NCBI GenBank assembly: GCA_013361595.1
Contig: JABFXT010000865.1
Span: forward strand, 1 to 14,550
DNA from: Nocardia sp.
GTDB lineage: Bacteria > Actinomycetota > Actinomycetes > Mycobacteriales > Mycobacteriaceae
Length of the DNA stretch: 14,550 nt
Direction of reading: 5' to 3'
In this document: piece by piece, positions 5,899 through 13,554 of the stretch
Numbering within the stretch: the stretch's first letter is position 1
Layout of the letters: each line of letters begins with the position of its first letter
Position numbers and translations under genes: made by a program
Notes under the pieces: generated by a model
The model's database searches: none
The model's input: only the letters and a program-made list of their open reading frames with translations
Told to the model about the DNA's origin: nothing

Positions 5899-6873
5899 GT
5901 GGACGTCGGGATTCTCGTGGTGGACGGTGTGGCCGATTTCGGCCTGGGAGCACTGCTCGGCGCGTTCGGCACGGCCAACGCGTTACGCAAAGAGCTGGAG
6001 AACCCGCCCGCGCCGTGGAATGTGCGCGCGGTCTCGGTGGGGACCTCGGTGCGGTCGGGCAGTGGCAACCTGGTGCCGACCACGCCGCTGGGCGAGATCC
6101 CGGTACAACTGGACGCCCTCGCGGTGGCCGCGGTGGATATTCTCGAACCCGAACCGCTGGTGGAACTGGTCACCGACCCGGAACATACCCGGGTGCTCGA
6201 CCATATCCGCGCGGCCCGGGCACAGGGCGTGCACTTGGCCGCCGCCTGTACGGCGACGTTCTTCCTGGCCGAATCCGGAGTGCTCGACGGATCTCCGGCG
6301 ACGACCAGCTGGTGGCTGGGAGCATGTTTCCGCGGCCGCTACCCGCAGGTGCAGCTGGACGAGAGCTGCATCGTCTGTCACGGCGACGGCATCACCACGG
6401 CGGGCGCCTCGCTGTCGCATATGGATATGGCCCTCTCGCTGATCTATCGGACCAGCCCGGAGCTGGCCGAGCGGGCCATGCGTTATCTGGCGGTCGGATC
6501 CCGGGCCAGTCAGGCGCCGTATGCGATACCCGAGGTGGTCGCCCGCGGGAACTCGCTGATCGTCGGGTACGAGCGCTGGGTCCGTGAGCACCTCTCGGAG
6601 CAGTTCCTGATCGCCACCGCCGCCCGGGAACTCGGCGTCACCGAACGCAGTCTGCAGCGGGCCACCCGTGCTGCGCTCGGTATGTCGCCGAAGGATTTCG
6701 CCGACGATATCCGACTCGACCGTGCCGTTCAGCTGCTGCGATCCGGTGACCGGACGGTGGACGCGGTCGCCCGTGACGTCGGATATGTCAACGCGAGCGC
6801 ACTGCGCGCACTCGCCCGCCGGCGCCGCGGACTGTCGCTGGCCGAGATCCGGGCCCATCGCCTGCCCTGGTGA
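5899..6873 (+). CDS. GlxA-type transcriptional regulator (DJ-1/PfpI domain plus AraC HTH)
   Basis: 324 residues. Residues 1-185 form a DJ-1/PfpI-like domain beginning VDVGILVVDGVADFGLG. It has a nucleophile-elbow-like segment AAACTATFFLAESGVLDG (114-131), with Cys117 at the usual cysteine position, followed by TTSWW. Residues 225-320 form a double helix-turn-helix AraC domain: the first HTH is around ATAARELGVTERSLQRATR (239-257) and the second around RTVDAVARDVGYVNASALRAL (285-305). Members activate or repress nearby genes, and the DJ-1 half probably senses a ligand rather than acting as an enzyme. The frame is open upstream to 5749, but that part overlaps the terminator end and does not look like family sequence. 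GTG at 5899 matches the family N-terminus and the leaderless promoter. Its target is unknown; the lipoprotein gene 55 bp downstream is one candidate. Confidence 0.9.
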   Translation: MDVGILVVDGVADFGLGALLGAFGTANALRKELENPPAPWNVRAVSVGTSVRSGSGNLVPTTPLGEIPVQLDALAVAAVDILEPEPLVELVTDPEHTRVLDHIRAARAQGVHLAAACTATFFLAESGVLDGSPATTSWWLGACFRGRYPQVQLDESCIVCHGDGITTAGASLSHMDMALSLIYRTSPELAERAMRYLAVGSRASQAPYAIPEVVARGNSLIVGYERWVREHLSEQFLIATAARELGVTERSLQRATRAALGMSPKDFADDIRLDRAVQLLRSGDRTVDAVARDVGYVNASALRALARRRRGLSLAEIRAHRLPW

Positions 6874-6916
6874 GGGCGATTCGCCCGGTTCCGCCGGCGG
6901 GATATCCAGTACTCCC

Positions 6917-6928
6917 TACACTGTCCGC
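6917..6928 (+). promoter_or_regulatory. -10 box of a leaderless promoter for the lipoprotein
   Basis: TACACT (6917-6922) is followed by 6 nt and then the ATG at 6929, the same geometry as the preceding gene. No Shine-Dalgarno and no clear -35 are present. It would let the lipoprotein be transcribed independently of the regulator. Confidence 0.5.
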
Positions 6929-7261
6929 ATGTCTGTTCGACGGCTGATCGCCGCCCTCCTGCTCGTTTCCGCCGCATCATCGGGCGTGGCCGCATGCACG
7001 GCGACAGGTCCGGGGGCGCGCAGCGAATGCGAGGTCAGCGGTTGCACCGTGACCTTCGACCGTGGTGTGCAGGCGAAGATCAGCGTTCTCGGTGTGGATA
7101 CCGAACTGACCGCGGTGGAGGGTAATACCGTCACGTTGTCGGTGGCGGGGCAGCCGGTCACCGTGCCGGTGGGCGAAACCGGATCGGTCCAGGGTCTGAA
7201 CCTGACGGTGCAGGAGGTCACGCAGGACAAGGTCGTGGTCCGGCTCGCGACCGGTCTCTGA
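6929..7261 (+). CDS. Small putative lipoprotein
   Basis: 110 residues. A basic N-terminus (MSVRR) and a hydrophobic core end in the lipobox GVAAC, with Cys23 as the probable lipidated residue. The mature part of about 88 residues begins with a CEVSGC pair (34 and 39) that may form a small disulfide loop. It then alternates short hydrophobic stretches with Thr/Val/Gly, suggesting an all-beta domain on the outer face of the membrane. I do not recognise a family and assign no function. An in-frame extension upstream is open but overlaps the end of the regulator gene and lacks support. It converges on the CoA-transferase gene with only 27 bp between the stop codons, where CGGCC/GGCCG (7273-7277/7284-7288) could form a weak shared terminator. 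Confidence 0.8.
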   Translation: MSVRRLIAALLLVSAASSGVAACTATGPGARSECEVSGCTVTFDRGVQAKISVLGVDTELTAVEGNTVTLSVAGQPVTVPVGETGSVQGLNLTVQEVTQDKVVVRLATGL

Positions 7262-7288
7262 GCGCACTCCCTCGGCCGGGCGGGGCCG

Positions 7289-8665
7289 TCATCGGTGCCC
7301 GGTAGCCGGGTTCTCCGTCCACCGGGGCCGAGCAGCACCGTAACCGGGGGCCGGGAACGGATAGTCGGGGAACTCGGCCAGCGCCGGTGCCGCGCCGACC
7401 GTCCGGCCGTGGGTCACCGTGGTCTGCGGACCGGGCACGGCGGGCGCCGGGTGATCGGGTGTGCGCCCGCGTTCGGATAGCAACCAGGTCGCCGTCCTGG
7501 CCAGTGACACCCGCACGTCCCGGCCGCGACCGTCGGCGGAACGGGCGGTGAGCGCGTCGACGATGCCCGCGGCCAGAAGATAGCCGGAGGCGTGATCGAG
7601 TGCCTGGGCGGGCAGCGCGCCGGGTACCGAGGACGCTCCCTCGATCACCGCGATACCGGTCGCGGCCTGGACGATACTGTCGAAACCGCGCCGGCCCGCC
7701 CACAGCCCGGTGAATCCCCAGGCGCTCACCCGGGCGTGGATCAACCCGGGCCGCCCGGCGAGCCCGAGCCGCTCCAGCGCACCCGGCCGATAGCCGGTGA
7801 CCAGTACATCCGCGGTGTCCAGCAGTGCCTCCCACGCCGGATCCGCCAACCGCAGATCCAGCAGGGTCGAGTATTTGCCCTGGCACGTATCGGTGTACTG
7901 CCACGGAATCTCCGGCAACTGGGGCGGGTCCACCCGGAGTACTTCCGCGCCGAGAAGCGCGAGCGCGCGGGTGGCCACGGGGCCGGCGATCACGCGGGTC
8001 AAATCCAGCACCCGTATCCCCTGTAGTGGCTGATAGGGGGTCCCCGATACCGGCACCGTGTAGCTACGCCGGTCGCCGCGTGCCACCACCGCCACCAGCG
8101 GACCCGCACCGGCAGCCCGGGACTGGGGTTCCGCGCGCCATTGCGTTTCGTCCCGGACCCGCACCGCGATCGCGCCCCGGGCGGCCGCCAGCTCCTCCAG
8201 ATCGGCGGCGCGGATCACGGCGATCTGCGCTTCGACGCTTTCGCGCGGTGCGTCGGCGGGCAGTTCGAGTGCGGCTAGCAGGCGCGCGCGGTGATGCGGA
8301 TAGTTGGCGTGAGTGCGTACCCATCCGTCGAAAGTGGGGAAAAAGCCGGACAGCTCCGCGAAGCCCTCGACCGGCGCACCGTCTATCCGCAACAACCGAT
8401 CGCTGGAGAACGACGCGGCGATCCGCTCGGGGTGGAGCCGATGCCGGATCGGCGCGGTGCCGCGGGCCACCCGATAGCGGTCGGCCGCCGCGACGAAGGC
8501 CTGTACGGATCCGGCGGCCAGGCCCCACACCGGCAGGGTGGCGGCCAGGTACTGCCCGGGATCGGGCCAATCCACGGGGGCCGATTCGGCGACGCCTGCC
8601 CCGCCCTCGTAATCACGGACCAGCCGTGCGCCCACCTCCACGGCACCGAGCGTACTGGCCCGCAC
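7289..8665 (-). CDS. CoA-transferase family III (CaiB/BaiF-like) protein with unusual domain order
   Basis: 458 residues from GTG at 8665. The second half is a clear CaiB/BaiF N-terminal domain: IRVLDLTRVIAGPVATRALALLGAEVLRVDPP (217-248), KYSTLLDLR, TADVLVTGYRPGALERLGL, and RRGFDSIVQAATG (325-337) with Asp329 at the catalytic aspartate position. The first half (about 85-190) looks like the small C-terminal part of the same family (DGWVRTHANYPHHRARLL, then a helix and an EW-like QWRAEPQ segment). The halves thus appear in swapped order. The usual reaction is CoA transfer between carboxylic acids, and some relatives are racemases; the substrate is unknown. The start is uncertain: GTG at 8665 avoids overlap with the upstream gene, GTG at 8641 is preceded by TACGCT and 7 nt, and GTG at 8755 would overlap it by 77 bp. 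Confidence 0.82.
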   Translation of the reverse strand: MRASTLGAVEVGARLVRDYEGGAGVAESAPVDWPDPGQYLAATLPVWGLAAGSVQAFVAAADRYRVARGTAPIRHRLHPERIAASFSSDRLLRIDGAPVEGFAELSGFFPTFDGWVRTHANYPHHRARLLAALELPADAPRESVEAQIAVIRAADLEELAAARGAIAVRVRDETQWRAEPQSRAAGAGPLVAVVARGDRRSYTVPVSGTPYQPLQGIRVLDLTRVIAGPVATRALALLGAEVLRVDPPQLPEIPWQYTDTCQGKYSTLLDLRLADPAWEALLDTADVLVTGYRPGALERLGLAGRPGLIHARVSAWGFTGLWAGRRGFDSIVQAATGIAVIEGASSVPGALPAQALDHASGYLLAAGIVDALTARSADGRGRDVRVSLARTATWLLSERGRTPDHPAPAVPGPQTTVTHGRTVGAAPALAEFPDYPFPAPGYGAARPRWTENPATGHR

Positions 8666-8678
8666 CTCCGGTCGCCGG

Positions 8679-9062
8679 TCAGCCGGCGATTCGAGCGGTC
8701 GGGCCCTGGGGGTGCCGGGCGCGCCACCAGAGGCCCACCCACGACACGAGTACACAGGCGGCCACCAGTATCTGTACCTCGGTGAGCATGTTCGCCGGAT
8801 AGATCACGCCGGTCAGGTAGTGGTCGATGAATCCCTCGGGCGGCAGACCCGCCACTCCGGCGCGGTGCCTGGCCCAGTTCTCCGCATAGGTGAGCGGGCA
8901 GTCGTAACCGATCAGGATCGTGCCGAATCCCCAGGCCACGGCGGCGCCGTGCGCCCAGACCGTGCGCGGGAACCGCCACGCGAGGAAGCCACCCGCCACC
9001 ACGTAGCCGATGAACAGCAGATGCAGGAGGGCGACCAGATCCGCGATCAGCCGATACCACAC
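8679..9062 (-). CDS. DUF2784-type integral membrane protein
   Basis: 127 residues with three hydrophobic helices: about 6-28, 38-53 and 95-115. The N-terminal MWYRLIADLVALLHLLFIGYVVAGG pattern, the FPRTVWAH loop, and the CPLTYAENWAR and FIDHYL segments match the DUF2784 family as I know it. No biochemical role is established for the family. The start codon is GTG at 9062, and the family N-terminus begins exactly there. The next gene on the strand, a CoA-transferase, begins about 13 bp after the stop, so the two are probably one transcript. The gene is apparently leaderless (see the promoter entry). Confidence 0.85.
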   Translation of the reverse strand: MWYRLIADLVALLHLLFIGYVVAGGFLAWRFPRTVWAHGAAVAWGFGTILIGYDCPLTYAENWARHRAGVAGLPPEGFIDHYLTGVIYPANMLTEVQILVAACVLVSWVGLWWRARHPQGPTARIAG

Positions 9063-9074
9063 CCTTCCAGGGTA
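9063..9074 (-). promoter_or_regulatory. -10 box of a leaderless promoter for the DUF2784 gene
   Basis: On the minus strand TACCCT (9074 down to 9069) is followed by 6 nt and then GTG at 9062. GGAAGG touches the start codon directly, too close to act as a Shine-Dalgarno. It is the third case in this window of TAnnnT, 6 nt, start codon. Confidence 0.5.
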
Positions 9075-9102
9075 TGTCCTCCGGGGAACTACGGCACCGA
9101 AT

Positions 9103-10533
9103 TCACCACGGGGACGGCCGATAGTCCTTCAGGAAGCAGCCGTACAGATCTTCGCCGGCTTCCCCGCGCACAAGCGGGTCGTAGACCCGTGCCGCGCCGT
9201 CGACCAGGTCCAACGGCGCATGGAAGCCCTCGTCGGCGAGCCGGATCTTTGTGTAATGCGGGCGTTCGTCGGTGATCCAGCCGGTGTCCACGGCCGTCAT
9301 GAGGATGCTGTCGGCGTCGTACATCTCGTTCGCGCTCGTGCGGGTGAGCATATTGAGGGCCGCCTTGGCCATATTGGTGTGCGGATGGCCCGGCCCCTTG
9401 TAGCCCCGCGAGAACTGTCCCTCCATCGCCGATACATTCACCACGTATTTCCGGCGCGCCGCCGCGGCGGCCAGAGCGGGACGCAGCCGGGAAACCAGGA
9501 TGAACGGCGCGACCGAATTGCACAGTTGTACCTCCAGCAGTTCGGTCGGGTCGACCTCGCCCACGGTGTGCACCCAGCTGTTGGTGTGCGCGAGGTCGGG
9601 GACGAGACCGCCGGCATCGATGGCGACCCCGCGCGCGATCCGTTCGGGGGTGGCCGAACCCGCGACCAGCGCCAGCTCGGCGACATCCGCGCCGGTCAGG
9701 CTCGGTGTGAGGGAGGCGGTCAGCGCGGTGGGATGAGCGCGCGTCGTCTGGCCGAAGGTGACCTTCTCGGGCAGCTGGCCGGCCGGGAGCGGGCCGTCCT
9801 CGGCGGCGGCGAGAGCGCTGTAGGCGCCGGGGGAGCGGCGTACGGTCTGCGCGGCATTGTTGATGAGAATGTCCAGCGGACCGTGCGCCGCGACATCATC
9901 GGCCAGCGCTACCACCTGGGCAGGATCGCGCAGGTCGATTCCGACGATGCGGAGCCGGTGCAACCACTCGGCGCTGTCGGGCTGGGCGGCGAACCGGCGG
10001 ATCGCGTCGTTGGGGAATCGGGTGGTGACGGTCGTATGCGCGCCGTCGCGCAGCAACCGGAGGGCGATGTACATCCCGATCTTGGCGCGCCCGCCGGTGA
10101 GCAGTGCGCGGCGGCCGGTGAGATCGGTACGCGCGTCGCGCCGGGCGTGGCTCATGGCGGCGCAGTCCGGGCACAGCTGGTGGTAGAACGCGTCGACGCG
10201 GGTGTACTTCTCTTTACAGATATAGCAGCCGCGCGGCCGCAGCAGGGTCCCGGCGGATCCACCGGCGGTGCTGGAACTGATCGGGATACCCGCGGTCTCG
10301 TCGTCGATCCGATTCGGTGAACCGGTCGCCGTGGCCGCCACGACAGCCCGGTCGGCGTCGAGTTTGAGCTGCCGTGCCGCGATGCGCCGCTGCCGTTTGA
10401 GTTCCTTGAACATCCGGCCGACCGCGCGCTGCACGGTGGCCGAATCCGGATGGCCGGGGTCCAGCTGTGCTGCCCGGTCGAGAACTCGTAAACAGGTGGC
10501 TAGATCGTTCGGGTCGATACTGGGCTCGGCCAT
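9103..10533 (-). CDS. SDR-fold protein with N-terminal Cys4 knuckle and altered active site
   Basis: 476 residues. The N-terminus (1-65) is helical and basic, with KELKRQRR. A zinc-ribbon-like element follows: CYIC (103-106) and CPDC (121-124). A short-chain dehydrogenase domain starts about 138, with TGGRAKIG (146-153) as the dinucleotide loop, ILINNAAQT (222-230), an insertion of about 100 residues, and VNVSAMEG (365-372) with Ser368. The following HTNMAK (385-390) occupies the YxxxK position but has Thr386 instead of Tyr; the middle glycine of TGxxxGxG is also a lysine. NAD(P) binding is likely, but classical dehydrogenase catalysis is doubtful; Tyr378 might substitute. The start is the ATG at 10533, with GAAGGA a rather long 13 nt upstream. 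The substrate is unknown. It is divergent from the acyl-CoA dehydrogenase gene, with 206 bp between them. Confidence 0.83.
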   Translation of the reverse strand: MAEPSIDPNDLATCLRVLDRAAQLDPGHPDSATVQRAVGRMFKELKRQRRIAARQLKLDADRAVVAATATGSPNRIDDETAGIPISSSTAGGSAGTLLRPRGCYICKEKYTRVDAFYHQLCPDCAAMSHARRDARTDLTGRRALLTGGRAKIGMYIALRLLRDGAHTTVTTRFPNDAIRRFAAQPDSAEWLHRLRIVGIDLRDPAQVVALADDVAAHGPLDILINNAAQTVRRSPGAYSALAAAEDGPLPAGQLPEKVTFGQTTRAHPTALTASLTPSLTGADVAELALVAGSATPERIARGVAIDAGGLVPDLAHTNSWVHTVGEVDPTELLEVQLCNSVAPFILVSRLRPALAAAAARRKYVVNVSAMEGQFSRGYKGPGHPHTNMAKAALNMLTRTSANEMYDADSILMTAVDTGWITDERPHYTKIRLADEGFHAPLDLVDGAARVYDPLVRGEAGEDLYGCFLKDYRPSPW

Positions 10534-10648
10534 CGGTACGGGAGATTTCCTTCGTGAGCTGGGAAAGCGTGGTCACCATTGTGGCAAAACCGGGGGGTGT
10601 GGCCGAAGTCGGGCTGCCGCGGGCCCCCAGCGGTGGGACTCCAATTCG

Positions 10649-10677
10649 TTGACATAGCGCCAATAGTGCGGGAAAGT
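10649..10677 (+). promoter_or_regulatory. Candidate promoter for the acyl-CoA dehydrogenase-TetR operon
   Basis: A perfect TTGACA (10649-10654) is followed 17 bp later by GAAAGT (10672-10677), a weak -10. It lies in the divergent gap, about 60 bp before the ATG, in a locally AT-richer stretch. GTGATCAC (10715-10722) is a short palindrome near the ribosome binding site that a regulator could use; both assignments are tentative. Confidence 0.35.
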
Positions 10678-10739
10678 CGGTGCCGGACGAACCGGCGCGT
10701 CGGCGCCGGGCCGGGTGATCACGAGCAGAGGACGCGGAT

Positions 10740-11885
10740 ATGGCACGCCCCGCATGGAGCGACGACGAGGTCGAGGCGGTACGGGAACTCGCGCGCACCT
10801 ACTTCGAAAAAGAAGTGGTGCCGCACGAGGAGAAGTTCGTCGAGCAGGGCCATCCGGACAAGGCGCTCTACCGGCGGGCCGGTGAGCTCGGGCTGCTCTG
10901 CCCCGCGGTGGCCGAGGAATTCGGGGGTGGCGGTGGCACCTTCGCCCACGAAGCGGCGATCATCGAAGAGCAGGTCCGTGCCGGCGACGGTGCCCTCGGT
11001 ATCCCGGTCCACAGTTCGATCATCGCGCCCTACCTGGCCGAATTCGGTTCCGACGAGCTCAAGAAGCGGATCCTGCCCAAGGCGAGCAGTGGCGAGATGG
11101 TGCTCTCCATCGGGATGACCGAACCCGGCACCGGATCGGACCTGCAGGCGATCAAAACCCGCGCCGTCCGCGAGGGCGACGAATACGTGATCACCGGCTC
11201 GAAGATCTTCATCTCCAATGGATGGCTGTGCGACGGCATCATCATCGCCGCGAAGACCGATCCCGAGAAAGGCGCGGCCGGTGTCTCGCTGATCTTCGCC
11301 GAGGTGGACGACAACACGCCCGGCTTCACCCGTGGCCGGATCCTGTCCAAGATCGGTGGAAAGGGCCAGGACACCGCCGAACTGTTCTTCGACGGACTGC
11401 GGGTACCCGCCACGAACCTGCTGGGCGGCGTCGAAGGCCAGGGCTTCTACCAGATGATGCAGCTGCTGGCCCAGGAGCGGCTGGTCACCGCCATCATGGC
11501 CGTGGCGATGATGGAACGCGCGGTCGAGCTGACCGTCGAGTACACCAAGGGCCGCGAAGCGTTCGGCAAACCGCTGTTCGCCATGCAGAACACCAAATTC
11601 GAACTGGCCGAATGCGCGACAATCGCCCGGACCAACCGGGTGTTCCTCGACGACTGCATCACCCGCCACCTGCGCGGCGAACTCGATATCCAATCGGCTG
11701 CCATGTCCAAGTACTGGTCCACCGATCAGCTCGGTGTCGTCGTCGACCGCTGCCTGCAACTCTTCGGCGGCTACGGGTACATGACCGAGTACCCGATCTC
11801 CCAGCTGTACACCGGCGCCCGGGTGCTGCGCATTCTCGCCGGCAGCAACGAGGTGATGAAGGACCTCATCGCCCGTGGGCTCTGA
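10740..11885 (+). CDS. Acyl-CoA dehydrogenase (FadE-type flavoenzyme)
   Basis: 381 residues, normal family length, with all three domains. The FAD/substrate signature MTEPGTGSDL is at 126-135 and the C-terminal signature GGYGYMTEYP at 343-352. It should oxidise an acyl-CoA to the trans-2-enoyl-CoA with FAD, passing electrons to ETF. The terminal RILAGSNEVMK lacks the glutamate used by medium-chain enzymes, whereas AQERL (244-248) has Glu246 where long-chain and isovaleryl enzymes carry their base, so it is probably of that subtype. Chain length or branching preference cannot be read. ATG at 10740 has AGAGGA 7 nt upstream. The stop codon overlaps the TetR gene start by 11 nt, implying translational coupling. 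The cytoplasm is the expected location. Confidence 0.95.
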   Translation: MARPAWSDDEVEAVRELARTYFEKEVVPHEEKFVEQGHPDKALYRRAGELGLLCPAVAEEFGGGGGTFAHEAAIIEEQVRAGDGALGIPVHSSIIAPYLAEFGSDELKKRILPKASSGEMVLSIGMTEPGTGSDLQAIKTRAVREGDEYVITGSKIFISNGWLCDGIIIAAKTDPEKGAAGVSLIFAEVDDNTPGFTRGRILSKIGGKGQDTAELFFDGLRVPATNLLGGVEGQGFYQMMQLLAQERLVTAIMAVAMMERAVELTVEYTKGREAFGKPLFAMQNTKFELAECATIARTNRVFLDDCITRHLRGELDIQSAAMSKYWSTDQLGVVVDRCLQLFGGYGYMTEYPISQLYTGARVLRILAGSNEVMKDLIARGL

Positions 11886-12576
11886 CCTGGAACCCGCACC
11901 TGTCGCCGTGTCCGACACGTCCCCCGCTGCCGGAACATCCGGGGGCGGGGGGAACGGCGCGGACGATCAGCCGCGGCGCCGCCGTCTCGAACCCGACGAA
12001 CGCCGGGCCCAGATACTGGCCCAGGCCATCGAGATGTTCGGCGAACGCCCGTACGCGGCGGTGTCCACCGCCGAACTGGCGCAACGTGCCGGAGTGGCGC
12101 GCGGCCTGATCAACCACTATTTCGGCAATAAGCGCGACCTCTACCTCGCGGTGGTCCGCCGGATGGTGACCCTGCCCCGCGCCGACGAACTCGCGGTACC
12201 CGTCGGCAGTACCCGGGAACGAGTCGAAGCCAGTGTGCACTGGCTGCTCGACACGATCTCCGAACACGGCAGCACCTGGGTGAAAGTGACCAGTCACGAG
12301 GGTGTGGGGGACGATCCGGAGGTACAGCAGATCCTGGACGCGGCCGACGACGCGGCCGCGCAACGGCTGCTGGTGATGATCGGGCTGGCCGACGGCGAGG
12401 CATCCGAAGAACCCCGCCGGGCGATGGTCCGCGCCTACGGCGGTCTGGTGAAGGTCGCCGGCCGGGAGTGGCTGACCCGCGGCACGATGACCCGGGATCA
12501 GGTGCACGCGCTGCTGGTCGACATGTTGAGCACGCTGGTCACCGAATCACTACCCCGGGTCCGCCGCCCGAGCTGA
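11875..12576 (+). CDS. TetR-family transcriptional regulator
   Basis: 233 residues from GTG. An unstructured Gly/Pro-rich, basic lead of about 40 residues precedes a typical TetR DNA-binding domain: RRAQILAQAIEMFGERPY (43-60), then the HTH STAELAQRAGVARGLINHYFGNKRDLY (64-90). The rest is an all-helical ligand and dimer domain with no recognisable ligand signature. It begins inside the end of the acyl-CoA dehydrogenase gene (11-nt overlap), so the two are one operon and the regulator probably represses it in response to an acyl-CoA or related ligand; this is inference from context. GTG at 11908 is an alternative start that shortens the disordered lead by 11 residues. AAGGA lies 11 nt before the chosen GTG. 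Confidence 0.9.
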   Translation: MGSDLEPAPVAVSDTSPAAGTSGGGGNGADDQPRRRRLEPDERRAQILAQAIEMFGERPYAAVSTAELAQRAGVARGLINHYFGNKRDLYLAVVRRMVTLPRADELAVPVGSTRERVEASVHWLLDTISEHGSTWVKVTSHEGVGDDPEVQQILDAADDAAAQRLLVMIGLADGEASEEPRRAMVRAYGGLVKVAGREWLTRGTMTRDQVHALLVDMLSTLVTESLPRVRRPS

Positions 12577-12596
12577 CCCGCCCGATCCGCGGTCCC

Positions 12597-12609
12597 GCTG
12601 TGGAACAGC
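12597..12609 (+). terminator. Small hairpin after the TetR gene
   Basis: GCTGT and ACAGC pair around a 3-nt loop 20 bp after the stop codon. It is short and lacks a T-run, so it is only a weak terminator candidate. Confidence 0.2.
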
Positions 12610-12695
12610 ACAAGAGGCGGCCCGGGCGATTCGGACTGTGACCAGCCGTACTCGCGGCCAGGGGGATTTACCGGAAACCCGGGCGGGCGGCGGCT

Positions 12696-12701
12696 TATTC
12701 T
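12696..12701 (+). promoter_or_regulatory. -10-like box before the DUF4190-like gene
   Basis: TATTCT fits TAnnnT and lies 63 bp before the ATG at 12765, in an otherwise GC-rich gap. No good -35 is seen 17 bp upstream. Confidence 0.3.
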
Positions 12702-12751
12702 TTCGGATGCCGGGTGCAGTCCACTGCTCGAGGATGCGCCGACGGCGGCTC

Positions 12752-12758
12752 GAAGGGA
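12752..12758 (+). promoter_or_regulatory. Ribosome binding site fixing the start of the two-TM protein
   Basis: GAAGGGA lies 6 nt before the ATG at 12765. It favours this start over an ATG 51 bp upstream that has no such site. Confidence 0.65.
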
Positions 12759-12764
12759 TCGGTC

Positions 12765-13520
12765 ATGGCATATTCACAGCGCTGGGCGGGTGAGCGCTGG
12801 CCGGTGGCTCCGCCGGATCCGGACGAGGAGCCGCCGCGTTCCGGCCCGGGGCACGACGAATACGACGACTGGCCCGACGAACCCCGTCGCGACGAAGAAC
12901 GCCCGATCGTCAATCCGTACGCGATCGTGGCGCTGGTGGCGGCGCTGATCCTGATCTTCCCGGTGGCCATCGTGTTCGGGCTCATCGCGTTCGGGCATCC
13001 GCGCGGCCGGTTCATGGCCTGCACCGCGCTGCTGCTCGGCCTGCTCGAGGTGGCACTGCTGGCGGCGCTGGTGCTGCTGCCACGAGACGACTCCGGCGCA
13101 GTGTTCGCCCGGGTCGGCGATGCGGTGGGCGAAGCGACCGGCAACGGGCCGGAAGCCGGGACCACGGGCCCGGCAGCATCCGAGACCGCCCAGATCACCG
13201 AGTCCGCGGGTCCGACGCCGAGCGCGGTCGTCACCCAGACCTCGGTACCCCGCAGCGGAGCGGTCGCCGCCCCACCGGTCGCCGAAGCCGATACTCCCTG
13301 CCCGGAACCCGCGCTGCTCGGTGCCGGCGCCGACGGCGGTACGCTCCTGTGCCTGACCGACACCGCATCGGTCACCGGGTATCAGTGGTCGGGTCCCTTC
13401 CGGGTGGCCGAGACCGTCCGAGCCGAAGGCGCGACCTGCGCCGGCACCGCCACCGCCCGGACCGCCGCCGGATACGCCCTGGTCTGCGAGGGCGGCATCT
13501 GGGCCCTGTGGACATCCTGA
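12765..13520 (+). CDS. Two-TM DUF4190-like membrane protein with a cysteine-bearing C-terminal domain
   Basis: 251 residues. An acidic, Pro-rich cytoplasmic tail (1-49) precedes NPYAIVALVAALILIFPVAIVFGLIAFG (50-77) and a second helix (about 84-106). The arrangement NPxAI...GxIAxGH...GR...A..LLG matches the DUF4190 pattern of small actinobacterial membrane proteins. A Thr/Ala/Pro-rich spacer (110-175) leads to a domain of about 75 residues with four cysteines (179, 196, 225, 241) that could form two disulfides. With two TM helices, the N-terminal tail and the C-terminal domain should be on the same side. The cysteines suggest the outer face, while the acidic tail gives no clear answer. Function is unknown. 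It converges on the polymerase gene with 34 bp between stops. Confidence 0.83.
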   Translation: MAYSQRWAGERWPVAPPDPDEEPPRSGPGHDEYDDWPDEPRRDEERPIVNPYAIVALVAALILIFPVAIVFGLIAFGHPRGRFMACTALLLGLLEVALLAALVLLPRDDSGAVFARVGDAVGEATGNGPEAGTTGPAASETAQITESAGPTPSAVVTQTSVPRSGAVAAPPVAEADTPCPEPALLGAGADGGTLLCLTDTASVTGYQWSGPFRVAETVRAEGATCAGTATARTAAGYALVCEGGIWALWTS

Positions 13521-13554
13521 GCCCGGCCTCCGGATCCCGGTAGCGCGCCGCGGC

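Noticed and set aside
9010..10320. 436-codon plus-strand ORF antisense to the SDR gene
   Set aside because: The composition is that of a codon-shadow frame (Gly/Arg/Val-rich, no motifs), and the minus strand carries a clear SDR.
10719..11918. 399-codon minus-strand ORF over the acyl-CoA dehydrogenase
   Set aside because: It is fully antisense to an enzyme with every family motif. The His/Gly/Asp-rich translation is typical of a shadow.
7262..12764. Secondary-metabolite or defence island suggested by the CoA-transferase, SDR, acyl-CoA dehydrogenase and TetR set
   Set aside because: There are separate transcription units in both directions, no synthase, carrier protein, nuclease or toxin gene, and each gene type is common alone in Nocardia-like genomes.
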